64,000 nt of DNA, taken from Vitellaria paradoxa (taxonomy: Eukaryota; Streptophyta; Magnoliopsida; Ericales; Sapotaceae). Location: the NCBI GenBank assembly GCA_019916065.1, contig CM034239.1, forward strand, positions 44,222,663 to 44,286,662. Reading direction: 5' to 3'. The translations under genes were made by a program, and so were the position numbers. Shown piece after piece: positions 11,201-20,078 of this stretch. Below the pieces are notes generated by a model that saw only the letters and a program-made list of their open reading frames with translations, did not search any database and had not been told where the DNA came from. Every line of letters begins with the position of its first letter. The stretch's first letter is position 1.

Positions 11201-12172
11201 TAAATTCCCTTAGAGTTTTATCAATGTTTTGTCCGCTGTTGCTTTGGTAAATGACAGAACCGAAACAGATGTAATGAAAATTGAAATGCAACAAAGTTTT
11301 TTTTGGACAAGAAGAGATTCAAATACAGAGAAGTAATAAGGTATAAAAATTAAATTTTCAACTCTCTGAAATGTTTATTAAGCATATCACCAAAGCTTCA
11401 GAAGAAATCATTTCAGTCACCATAGAAACCTAAGGCATCCAAGATCTAAAAAAAGAACTACATTTCACAACTCATCGGGACCTTCCCTTGTAATCATATG
11501 GACTAAATTATTCAGTAACTCAAGCACCAATAGCAAAACAGTTTAGGTAGCAATTGAAATCCAGAATGATCGATACGTCCCATAAAATTAACCCAACAAA
11601 CTGGCAAACCGCGGGTAGATATTGATCATATTTACCTAAAGAATTTGCCTTTTTTTTTGGGGGGGGGGGGGGGGAGGGGAATGCAACAAAAAACTAAAAT
11701 TCCTACTTATTCATTCTGGTAATCCAGTGCTACAAACAAGATCTAATGCAGCACTAATGTTTAAGGAAAGATTGATCCATACTTGTACTTTCTCAACAAT
11801 TGAATCTCAATACCGACCGTTTGCGTTTACCACTCTTCTTAGCTTGTTTCAAGTTCCATTACGTATGAAAATCAATATGAAATTGTCAACAGAGTTCAAA
11901 CAATTTGAACTAAAATACATATTCCGGAAAAAATAATAAATTAAAAAAAAAAAAACCGAAATTGCAACACACATATAACTCAAAATAAACAAAAATTACA
12001 TGTATATATATATACAAAGAGATCCAGAGATAGAAATCGAAAGAATTACCAGATAAACGTAACATTCAGAGACTTGGAAGAGAACAAGCTCTATTGCTTC
12101 ATTGTCTTCGTTTTCATCTACGCCTCCAGGGTTCTTCTCTGGCTTGTTTGTTTCCTGCTGCTCTTTCGCCAT
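2209..12172 (-). CDS. NECAP-like protein (DUF1681/PHear family), 5' part of gene, exons 1-5
   Basis: This minus-strand gene was recovered from five exons with matching phases: 12050-12172, 11098-11129, 2573-2673, 2403-2475 and 2209-2240. The ATG is at 12172-12170. The joined product begins MAKEQQETNK with an acidic linker, then carries the PHear/DUF1681 hallmarks: ELVLFQVSECYVYL, IPPRKSAASYR, ADEWNVNKWAWEGTL, ECIIRLEDKTTGELYARAF, EPHPVEPVIDSSRYFVLRIE. These match the plant NECAP family (Arabidopsis At3g58600 type) as I recall it. NECAPs bind adaptor and clathrin machinery and assist clathrin-mediated endocytosis at the plasma membrane. All five donors begin GT and all four acceptors end AG. 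Intron 2 is about 8.4 kb; introns 1, 3 and 4 are 920, 97 and 162 bp. The C-terminal half lies left of base 1, unless the gene is truncated. No stop or frameshift was seen in the exons. Confidence 0.88.
2403..2475 (-). CDS. NECAP-like gene, exon 4
   Basis: This 73-nt exon has acceptor aaaatag and donor gtgaag. It encodes (G)ELYARAFLRDGEPHPVEPV and then IDSS plus two bases of Arg. Phase matches exons 3 and 5 exactly. Confidence 0.9.
2573..2673 (-). CDS. NECAP-like gene, exon 3
   Basis: This 101-nt exon follows acceptor ctttgtag. It encodes (R)ADEWNVNKWAWEG, then TLKVISKGEECIIRLEDKTT, and ends one base into the following Gly with donor gtgaag. It contains the most diagnostic PHear motif (W-x-W-x-G-x-L). 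Confidence 0.9.
3757..4180. repeat. Degenerate tandem repeat, unit about 159 bp
   Basis: The motif acttttattRgacact occurs at 3762 and 3921. The following words (tacaatttcaRt, tatatctaatta, cacattcgtaac, ttttcatgcaaa, ccaattatat) recur in the same order in two full units. A third unit from about 4069 lacks the first 28 bp or so. The array is AT-rich and non-coding. Confidence 0.65.
4491..4917 (-). pseudogene. 3' fragment of an RTE-clade LINE, with pentanucleotide tail
   Basis: An open minus-strand frame from 4917 to the stop at 4523 begins YGSECWAVKYNHGQK and includes LRWMCGITRKDR, then LRWFGHVRRR, a basic RGRGRPKRSW stretch and ends in HIVDPT. This is the conserved C-terminus of plant RTE-type reverse transcriptase ORFs. 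It is followed downstream on the minus strand by a short run of (GGTTT)n at 4514-4491, the kind of simple-repeat tail typical of RTE elements in place of poly(A). AAATAA flanks both sides, a possible short target duplication. The element is severely 5' truncated, but the surviving frame is open, so it may be fairly young. Confidence 0.8.
4930..7120. other. AT-rich intronic stretch with duplicated blocks
   Basis: No gene was seen. The block around attaaacaaaataatgcaaa at 4454 recurs at 5292. The block acatttctatttatcatata recurs near 4256, 4361 and 5473. This suggests a decayed element duplicated around the RTE insertion. The frame at 5845-6189 is low-complexity and unlike any family I know. 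Confidence 0.4.
7121..7522. repeat. MITE-like inverted-repeat element
   Basis: The left end GGGTGCGTTTGGAGC and the reverse complement of the right end GGGAGTGTTTGGTG form imperfect TIRs around 400 bp of non-coding sequence. No clear TSD was seen (aaa on the left, taa on the right). The ends resemble the shorter GTTTGG MITE family elsewhere in the window, but the interior is different. Confidence 0.45.
7644..7795. repeat. 85-bp direct duplication
   Basis: Two adjacent copies start with atagatttatttattaaaa at 7644 and 7729. Each continues through an attattttttaatttaaatRtataaa end. It is non-coding and AT-rich. Confidence 0.65.
7838..9260 (-). pseudogene. L1-type LINE relic (late RT to zf-RVT region), minus strand
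   Basis: In transcription order, 9251-9039 encodes SGLKVNLAKLELIPV ... GCKFSSLPLLYLGLPLG, the block after the catalytic motifs in plant L1 reverse transcriptase. 8626-8399 and 8409-8224 resemble the later LINE region (DREATMVEYL, KVRKGEDKLLWAASK). Near 8220-8160 is AFFAWWVIHERILIIDNL, and near 8090-7920 a WSVASSWFGMNWV plus WLLWGKRNLRTLQDIE tail. Frames shift several times, so it is dead. It lies in NECAP intron 2 in the same orientation as the gene. Confidence 0.75.
9430..10652 (+). pseudogene. L1-type LINE relic (3' half), plus strand
   Basis: The plus strand holds frameshifted remnants of the same LINE class. Near 9450 there is KLQMDFLYDGISEEFKYHT. Near 10080 there is RIWKTKAPLKMAFFV, then a stop. 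At about 10155-10310 there is RKPKKFIVNWCYMYKK ... SVDNLLVHC ... FGLDWL. The 3' end reaches about 10650. It faces away from the minus-strand relic at 7838-9260, so the two share a head-to-head arrangement. Numerous stops rule out function. Confidence 0.7.
11098..11129 (-). CDS. NECAP-like gene, exon 2 (32 nt)
   Basis: A micro-sized exon encodes IPPRKSAASY plus two bases of the next Arg. The acceptor is ttttgcag. The donor is AG|gtttcac, weaker than consensus after the GT. The Arg codon is completed by the first base of exon 3 across an 8.4-kb intron, giving YRADEW exactly as in the family. Confidence 0.85.
11659..11675 (+). repeat. Homopolymer G run
   Basis: About 17 consecutive G residues after a T run, in NECAP intron 1. 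It is a probable slippage or sequencing-error hotspot and a potential G-quadruplex. Confidence 0.8.
12050..12172 (-). CDS. NECAP-like gene, exon 1 (start codon)
   Basis: It holds 41 codons, from ATG at 12172 to ...CYVYL, with donor gtaattc following in phase 0. The first 25 residues are hydrophilic and variable in the family. The PHear fold begins at IELVLFQV. The context upstream of the ATG is purine-rich 5' UTR-like sequence. No other in-frame ATG precedes it closely. Confidence 0.88.
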
Positions 12173-13170
12173 GACGATCTAGAGAGAGACTCGGATTGAG
12201 AGATCGGTGGCGGTGGGGTCGTGGAGTCAAAGAGTGTTATTCAATCTGCAACGGGAGGACTTCATCTGAGAAATTGACCCAAGTTTGGGGACTAATCCGC
12301 AATTTAACGAAATACTATTTGTTTTCGGGGAAAAGGAGAAGATTAAAAATCAAAAATTTGGGTCTAATACAGCGGTGAGTACTGATCAAATCTAAATACT
12401 GACCGGCACCGTTGATATGACTGAGAACCGACTTAAGAATCCGATGAGCTGATTGCACGGACCTGATCGTTCTTTGGTCAACTTGTTTTGGTGGCGGGTT
12501 GGTAGAGTGGTTGCTTTATTTCCAAGTGATAGAATCTTGTCTGGAATAAAACTTTTTTTAAAATCAAATAAATTTAAAAATTCATAAGTTTCACAAAAAA
12601 AAGTAACAAATATGTAATCAATTTTTTTGTAACATTAATTATTTTACACATTTGATTGTAATTTAATTATATTTAATATAAAATATATTTTTTGAAAATA
12701 TATTTACCCCACTAGAGTGTTATGCTAGTTTTAAATTATGGTAGTCAATAATATAATTATTTTATTAAGAATTTATTTAATGTTTAAATTAAAATAAGTG
12801 AAAAAGATATACTGAGTTTTTTTTTTTTTTACCCACAACATTATTAATGTTAGAAAATAAATTCTTGAATTTGTATTATTTGAAGACAATTTCTCAATTT
12901 AAATTAATTTTAACTCATGTAAAGAAGAGAAACAAAGCACTTTCTTTAAAAAAAAAAAAAACAAAAACACTTTATATAAAGCAAGGAGGAAATGAATCGT
13001 TAGAAGGCTTTGTCCAAATTCTCAAGTTCAACTGAGTGCTTCAAAATGCCATTATTTTTTTGGTGTGTGTGTGTGTAATTAAAAATAAAATGATGGTGAT
13101 TGGATGGGGATCTGGATATCCGAAGCCCGAATATCCTCTGTCAAAATCAACAATACATGACTTGCATTTA
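12173..13170. other. Upstream region of the NECAP-like gene
   Basis: Bases 12173-12240 look like a GC-richer 5' leader, read on the minus strand. No TATA box at a convincing distance was recognised, which fits a housekeeping promoter. The rest is AT-rich with short T/A tracts and no gene. Confidence 0.4.
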
Positions 13171-14068
13171 GGAGACCGATTGGATGCTATAAATGTGGCT
13201 TCTATAAATAATACATATTTATAAGTTTTGATGTGATTTTTTTGTTTGGTTTGGGAAATAAAATTTCTTCCATCTAAAAATTATCCTCCCTTCTTAATCT
13301 TGAAAGAAGGTATATTATTTTTGGAGAGGGTTTGGATTCTCCAAAAATTATTCCCCTTATATAAAGTAAATTGGACCATTATGCCCCTTCTCATCCCCCT
13401 TCTCACCTACAAAATGTATTTTATATTATAAATAAATTCTTTTTTCCTAATGGAAAAATGTATTAAAAAATTATATTAATAAAAATAAAAAATATATTTT
13501 TTTCCAAATAAGGAGTCGAGTGATTAAAAATATATTTTTTCCAAATAAGAGGTGATGTAATTTTAAGATAATAATATTATTTTTTAACAAATTTATACAA
13601 AATTACACATATATTGATATTTTTAAATAAGGAGAAAAAAATAAGCGACTAAGGAAGTTTCAGATAAATTGAGATGTTATTGTCTACGAAACTAATTTAT
13701 ATATTTTATAAAGTTTAATTTATTATTAATAACACAATTTATTATAATTAATTTGTCTATAATTAATTTGTACTAGTTAGTTTTACAATATATAATTAAC
13801 ATAAACATATAATTAATTTTGGGTAACCAAGTTTAATTTAATAGCTAACTAAGTTTGGGGACACCACAAGGGTAGAAAAGTCATTTGAATGTTTTTTTCC
13901 ATCATTCATCTCCTCTTATTTATTAAACATCCAAACCAAGTCAAAAGTTATTCCCTTCCATAAACATCACATCAATGTGGGTCAACCCTCTAAAAATAAT
14001 ACCACTCTTATCTTATACCCCCTCTAAAATTTATCCCCCTAAAATTTTAGCACCATCCAATCGGGCCC
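13171..14068. mobile_element. PIF/Harbinger (Tourist-like) non-autonomous element
   Basis: The 898-bp element begins GGAGACCGATTGGATGCTA. Its right end reads, reverse-complemented, GGGCCCGATTGGATGGTGCTA. TTA lies immediately outside both ends (13168-13170 and 14069-14071), the 3-bp TSD expected for PIF/Harbinger. There is no coding capacity: the internal short frames do not resemble a transposase. Imperfect TIRs indicate age. Confidence 0.75.
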
Positions 14069-14199
14069 TTAGTGAGAAAATCGGCTAAAGTCCCATTCTC
14101 CCCTGCCAACAGGAGAACCTAACAATCTGTTTGGTAGAAAAGAAGAATGGGAGGAAGAAAAAGTGGAAGGAAGAAATTTATAGTATAATATTAAAATTA

Positions 14200-14720
14200 T
14201 ATATTTCTCTCTCCTCCTCTCATTCACAGTTCACATATCTGAATGAATAATAATAAAATTCATTAAAGAGAGTTATACTCTATCTCTACATAATTCTCTC
14301 GCCCATCAATAAAAATTTACATTAGAAAATAGTAAAAAAATAAAAAATAAAAAATTGAAAAGTCACTCTTTCTCTTTACCTGCAATGTATAATAATAAAA
14401 GTTCATTAAAAAAAGTTAAAAATAAAAAGAAACTAAAAAGTATCTCTCTCTCTCTCTCTCCATCTAGAATGTATAATACTAAAAGCTTATTAAAAGAAGT
14501 TTACATTAAAAAAGAGTAAAAATAAAATAAAAAATAAAAAGAAAACTGAAAAGTCACTTTCTCTCTCCACTTGAAATATATAATAATAATAACTCATTAA
14601 AAGAGAGTCACTTTTTTTGTGCATAATACTCCACCTATAAGCAAAAGTTTGCATTCAAAAAGAGTCAAAAAATAAAAAGAAAACTAAAAAGTTTCTTTTT
14701 TTTTCAATTTTCCTTTCTCT
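14200..14720. repeat. Degenerate tandem repeat region (CT-rich and A-rich alternation)
   Basis: Blocks of the form CT-rich tract, ga-atgtataataRta, attaaaaRaagtt, aaaaataaaaagaaa, act(g/a)aaaagtcac recur roughly every 100-130 bp about four times. Spacing is irregular. Non-coding. Confidence 0.5.
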
Positions 14721-15389
14721 ATCACACAAATCGATTGACTCCACCCATCATAATCTTCTCTCTCTAATTCTTTCAAGATTTTGTTCTTCGATTAGTAAAA
14801 AAATAGTAAGGAGGTGACACAGTACCAATAACGACGACGCGCAAGTGAATCATCAAACTCGACAAAATTCGCACACTTCAGATATGCTTAGCATATAGTT
14901 TGATATATATATATATATATATAAACCTATGCATAACATATGGTTTGGGCATTGGGAATTTAGGGGAAACTCAATTCAAAATATCTCTGTCACGCCCCTA
15001 ACTTAATTGTCTGGGACGGACGGCATGGAAATGTAATAACCAAAATAAATAATAAAATTCAATTCACATTGAATTAAAATTATCAAAATACTCAAACTCA
15101 TTACTCATTCCCATATAAAATAATATTTGATTTCGTAACCGTCCATATGTTAATAACATAATTCAACTCTCAGTTAAGACAACTAAATACAATTATTGTC
15201 ATCCATAATTTAGATCGGACTCAAGTTACTCTAACTTAAGCTGCCTACGTATCCCACCTCAGGAATCAGGTCACCGTAGTTCTTAATTATATCTCTTATT
15301 TCATAACCAAACTCATGATCAATATAATATCCCTACATCTCATCAATAGATGTAACAATCACATTATCTCAATATATATATAAACAGAA

Positions 15390-15740
15390 TAGGAAACCGT
15401 GTTACACTCCCATTGGTGTAAGACTCAGGGGAACCGTGTTACACTACTGGACCTGTCTGCTAGGGAACCGTGTTACACTCCTAGTCAGGAATCTGTTTAT
15501 CTCAGCAGGATAATCAATATAAATAACAGTTAGGAAACCGTGTTACACCCAGTTGGTCCTTTTGCTACGGAACTGCGTTACACTTCTAGTCAGGCATCCG
15601 CTTATCTCAAGTAGGGTAATCAATATAACTAGCGGTTGGGGAACTGTGTTACACCCCTAATCAATTAAGACTCAGGTGAACCGTGTTACACCCCTTAGTC
15701 CTTCTACTGGGGAACCGTGTTACACCCCTAGTCAGGCATC
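15390..15740 (+). repeat. Minisatellite inside solo LTR A1
   Basis: The motif ggRaaccgtgttacac recurs eight times with variants, in a higher-order pattern that includes gtcaggcatccgcttatctc and tcaatataa spacers. The inverted sister LTR (22730-22870) carries only about three copies of the equivalent motif, so copy number has changed since the LTRs diverged. Confidence 0.8.
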
Positions 15741-16264
15741 CGCTTATCTCAAGCAGAATTTGGCTACAGTCCAAAAAATCTCATAATATCTCACATCGAC
15801 ATTAACGCTCAACTTCAAATGACTAACCTTTAGTTATATGTATCAATTGAGAATCATCTAGTATTTTCAAAATCCCATTTTCTCATTTTTCCCAAATCAT
15901 GAACCCCGTCCACATATATAACTCGTGTCTCGGCACATCACAATATAAATGTAGCACTCTCGGTAAATTAATATCCACAACATAAACCAGATGATACCAC
16001 CTCAGCTCCAATGCACATGATATGCTCAATCATTCACAATAATTCTCTTTAATAATTCACAACATTAATAATGCATACTATATTAAGTCATCTATTATTA
16101 TTCATATAATTCAATCATCAATCATATCTCATATAATCTAATCATATATAACAATTCTTTTCTATAATTATCAACGTAAAATAAAGTATGCCTTAAAATC
16201 TCAAAATTTATACTTTTTCTAACATCTTTCCCATTCTGTAACGTCAACTATAATTTCCCATAAC

Positions 16265-16500
16265 TTTAGGGGTAATATTATTATCCCTCCCAATTCTTTA
16301 GGGGTAAAATCATAATTTTTCTAAACTTAAGGGTTATTTTGTAATTATTTAAATTTTTGGGGGCCACTTTGTAATTATATAAAACTTGAGGGGTCACTTT
16401 ATAATTATATAAACTTTGAGGGTAAACTTGTAATTATATAAATCTTTAGGGGTCAATTTATAATTATCCAGAAACTTTGGGGTTTAAATGGTAATATCTC
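16265..16500 (+). repeat. Second minisatellite inside solo LTR A1 (about 38-40 bp unit)
   Basis: The unit (a)ggggtcactttRtaattatata plus an actttga linker recurs about six times with drift. It is non-coding and lies in the LTR interior. Confidence 0.7.
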
Positions 16501-17436
16501 TAAGTATTTTCTTTATCCTTATTCTTTTTTTTTTTTCTTGGTTGCTTCCGGTAAACCCCTCTGCCGCAAGCCTTCCAAATTTGGACATATTTCATATTAT
16601 CAGTTTAAATTTAATCACTTTCATACAAAATAAACATATAAAAATTTATCCCAAAATCTGTATATCTTATTTATGTAATTATCATAACTCAAAAGTATGA
16701 AAAATTCAACACATATACGTATATATATACATACTTGCGTATATATATATATACACATCTCACAAAACTTTACCAAATCAAGCATATAAATATATCAAAA
16801 TGATATTTACGACGTCTAGAACATAAATATAGGTCTCATTTACCTCAGATCTGAAGAAAAAAATGAGAAATAGAGAGATTTTAGTTTAGGCACCTAACAT
16901 TTCGGTGTTAATTTCTCCTACTTGGAGCGAAATTATGCGAAACGGACACTGTCATAGCGTTCACAGTGTCGAAACTACCCCGGTCTACCTTCCTTCCTTC
17001 CTGAATCGCCCTCTCTCTCTACCTTCTCTCTCCTCTCTCTCTCCCTGTCCTCTTTGGAAGAGGCCGTGGGTCCCCTAAAAAGCCACCAAAAAAAAAAAAA
17101 AAAAACCAAAAAATGAAGAAAAGAAAAGAAAAAGAAGAAAAGAAAGACTGGGTCTAACCCAGTTGTCCAATCAAGTAGCGATTTTGGGCCACATCCAACC
17201 CAGAGAAAAATAAAATAAATTACCTAATTTCATTTTAAATATTTTATTGGTCTAAAATAACATATAAATGGCCAAAATTAAATATTAAGTGTTACAATCT
17301 CTTTCTAATCTTTTTAAGATTTTGTTATTCGATCAGTGAAAAATGATGAAATTATGCAATTTTATTGAAATATTTTGTCCATAAAAAAAATTATTCAATT
17401 TCGTGTATTGCACGAGTTAACACTTGTAAGAGAAGA

Positions 17437-19372
17437 AAGTATGTTTGATTGAGTAGAAAATGGGAAAAAGTGAAAAGGATGTGTGTGTGTGCGTGTTATA
17501 ATTTATTTTATGAATTAAAAAGTATAGCAATAATGCGAGAGTTATGATTATTAATGCCATAACTCATTTATTATTTTTTGAAACTATTGATAAAATTACC
17601 CTTATCTCCTATTTTGAGTGTGTTTAGAGTGATAAAAAATGAGATAACGTGCAATAAGTTATAGGTTCGTAATTCGTACAGTAAAATAAAAAGTGAATTA
17701 CTTTTAAAAATTTTCAAAAATTTTTAACAAAAATCAGTGCGCCAAACACACCCTTTATATTTTCTCTTCATTATTAATTCCTCTAATTCTTTATATTCCT
17801 TTCTATCATTTTATCTCTCTTTAATAAATACTCATCTCTCTTTATCTAAAAAAGACTCATCTAGTTCTGTTTAATTTTTAAATTTAAAACTCATTTAATT
17901 ACACTCACTTAATTTATAAACAATTTTTAACTATTTATCCCATATTTTTTACATAATTAAAAACTAAAGAAAATTAAAATATCCAATTAATAACCTAACA
18001 AATAATAAAATATTTATTATTTAATATTTTTGTGTTGTATACATAATTTTAATTTTACATTCTTAAGATTTTATAATATGAAAATAATAAAATTACATTT
18101 AATATTTTCATGATATTGAGTCTGAAAATTTTACTAGACCCGTTCTAAATACTATAAAATTAAGTTTAAACCATTAAATGTATAGATGAACTTGAATATA
18201 TCATCAAAAATAATTTTTAATATATTAAGAATATAATAATTAAAAAATGAGTTTAATATTTAACAGTGTGATAATTTTTAGACAAATAAATTTTAAAAAA
18301 TATCATCTGTCTATAATTATTATTTTTCATATTTTATTAAATTATAAAATATGTATAGAAAAGATAACATTTTTTAAAAATATTATGAACCTTTTTTATA
18401 ATATTTTTAAAAAATGTTATCTTTTCTATACATATTTTATAATTTAATAAAATATAAAAAATAATAATTATAGACAGATGTCATTTTTTAAAAATTTATT
18501 TGTCTAAAAATTATTACACTGTTAATATATTAAAAATTATTTTTGATGATCTATTTAAGTTTACCTATATATTTTATAGTTTAAGTTCAATTTTATAGTA
18601 TTTAGAATGGGTCTAATAAATTCTTCGGACTTGATATCATTGAAATGAAATTTTATTATGTTCATATTATAAAGTCTTAAGAATATAAAATTAAATTAAG
18701 TATAAAACACAAAAATGACAAATAATAAATAATTTCATAGTTGTTGGGTTATTAATTGGATATTTTAATTTTATTTAATTTTAATTATGTAAATTATGAA
18801 AAAAATAGGGGATAAATAATTAAAAAATAAGTCGGCGTAATTAAATGGACTTTAGATTTAAAAATTAGACCGCAACTAAAAGAGTCCTTTTAGAAAAGGA
18901 GAGATGAGAGTCTTTTTTAGAGATAGAGAGATGAGTATTTATTAAAGAGAGAAAAGGAGATAGAATCGAATAGATAAAAGATGAGATGAATTAATAACGG
19001 AGAGATAATATAGAACAGGAGATGATGATAATTTTGTTGATTAGTAAAAAAAAAACAATAAATGAGTTTTGCCACTAACAATTATAACTTTGACATTATT
19101 GTTACCTATTAAAAATTATTTTAGAAAAAATAAGTCCCATTTTTTAAAATTTTTTATCACACATTTTTCTCTTTATCTTCTTTCCTTTCCCCCCTCTTTT
19201 CCTCTCAAATTTTGAAGGAAAAATTGTGTGGGTCCCATCCCCACTTTTTCACCCTATTTTCCATCCCTTTCTCCTTTCACCCTACTTTTTTCTCTAGTCA
19301 AACAATGAAAATGAAAGATTATCCTTCATCCTCCTTCCCTCCTTCCTATTTTCCATTCAACCAAACATGGGC
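17437..19372. repeat. Giant imperfect palindrome (foldback-like element)
   Basis: The two halves are inverted copies around a centre near 18392. Bases 18361-18386 pair perfectly with 18398-18423 across an 11-nt loop. Pairing continues with few mismatches for about 250 bp on each side and imperfectly to the ends, where gtttgattgagtagaaaatg (about 17441) matches the complement of cattcaaccaaacatg (about 19354). The left arm is interrupted by a MITE (17616-17753), so the palindrome predates that insertion. No convincing ORF was found. It could be a foldback or long-TIR DNA transposon derivative; the TSD was not resolved. Confidence 0.75.
17616..17753. repeat. MITE of the 3-bp-TSD GTTTGG family, copy 2
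   Basis: This 138-bp element has ends GAGTGTGTTTAGAGTG and, reverse-complemented, GGGTGTGTTTGGCGC. TTT flanks both sides. It contains the family core cgtaattcgtacagtaaaat. It is inserted in the left arm of the large palindrome. Confidence 0.65.
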
Positions 19373-19506
19373 TAAAGGAAAAAAAATAAAGAAAAAAAGA
19401 TAATAAAACAAGTAATCAGAATCCTAAATTAAATTGATAAATAAATTGACATTCCTACTCGCAAAATTATATATGACAATTCACAAGATTATTAAGAGTT
19501 TCACAT

Positions 19507-19543
<37 letters not shown>

Positions 19544-20044
19544 TTATTTAACAATATATATAAATATATATAAGAGCTTTTTTGGGTAATTTATATATAT
19601 AAGAGTTAATTCTAGATATAATTATATAAAGTCTTATGTATGCCACATGTAAAATTTAGGCTTACTCATTTGTTTTTCTCCTACGTCGATATTTATATCA
19701 TAATCAGATGAAATATCTATTAAAGAAAAGCAAACTAAAGGAATTCATATATATAAATATTTTCATTATTTATTCTTTCTACAATTAATTCCATTATCCC
19801 AAATGAAATTGAGATCAAGTGAATCAACTATGATGTGGATTAAAGGTTTACCCAAAGGTGCATTCCTTGTCTCCCGATGCGAGCGAGTTAAGCGATCATC
19901 ACATGGTAGTTAGTAGAGGTACTTTTTTAGTGATTGTCTAAATAAAAGCCATCACTAAAAATAAGTGCGCGAACAAATTTTTTTTATCGAAAAATTAAGA
20001 TAAAAAATAGGTAAGATATTTTATTTATTTAATTTGAAGAGGTA
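19373..20044. other. AT-rich spacer with (TA)n microsatellite
   Basis: A (TA)n run lies at about 19510-19537. The rest is AT-rich with no gene-like or element-like structure that I can name. Confidence 0.5.
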
Positions 20045-20078
20045 TGTAAGACTGTATATTTATTTTTAGCTATTTATA

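Larger units (their letters stand above)
14988..17296 (+). mobile_element. Solo LTR A1 (probable Ty3/gypsy), 2.3 kb, TSD ATCTC
   Basis: The element starts TGTCACGCCCCTAACTTAAT and ends ...TATTAAGTGTTACA, so it has TG...CA borders. The pentamer ATCTC occurs immediately before (14983-14987) and after (17297-17301). There is no internal coding region or second LTR, so it is a solo LTR left by unequal recombination. The interior carries two minisatellites and a CT-rich region near 17010. A sister copy in the opposite orientation lies at 20045-23593. The gypsy assignment is inference from LTR size and the TGTCACGCCCC start. Confidence 0.85.

Noticed and set aside
15390..15740. CRISPR-like spaced repeat array
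   Set aside because: The repeats are degenerate with similar, not unique, spacers. They lie inside an LTR in a plant genome, so this is a minisatellite.
18247..18447. 66-codon frame at the palindrome centre
   Set aside because: It is an AT-driven frame spanning the hairpin loop. Its two halves are inverted copies of each other, so it has no coding meaning.
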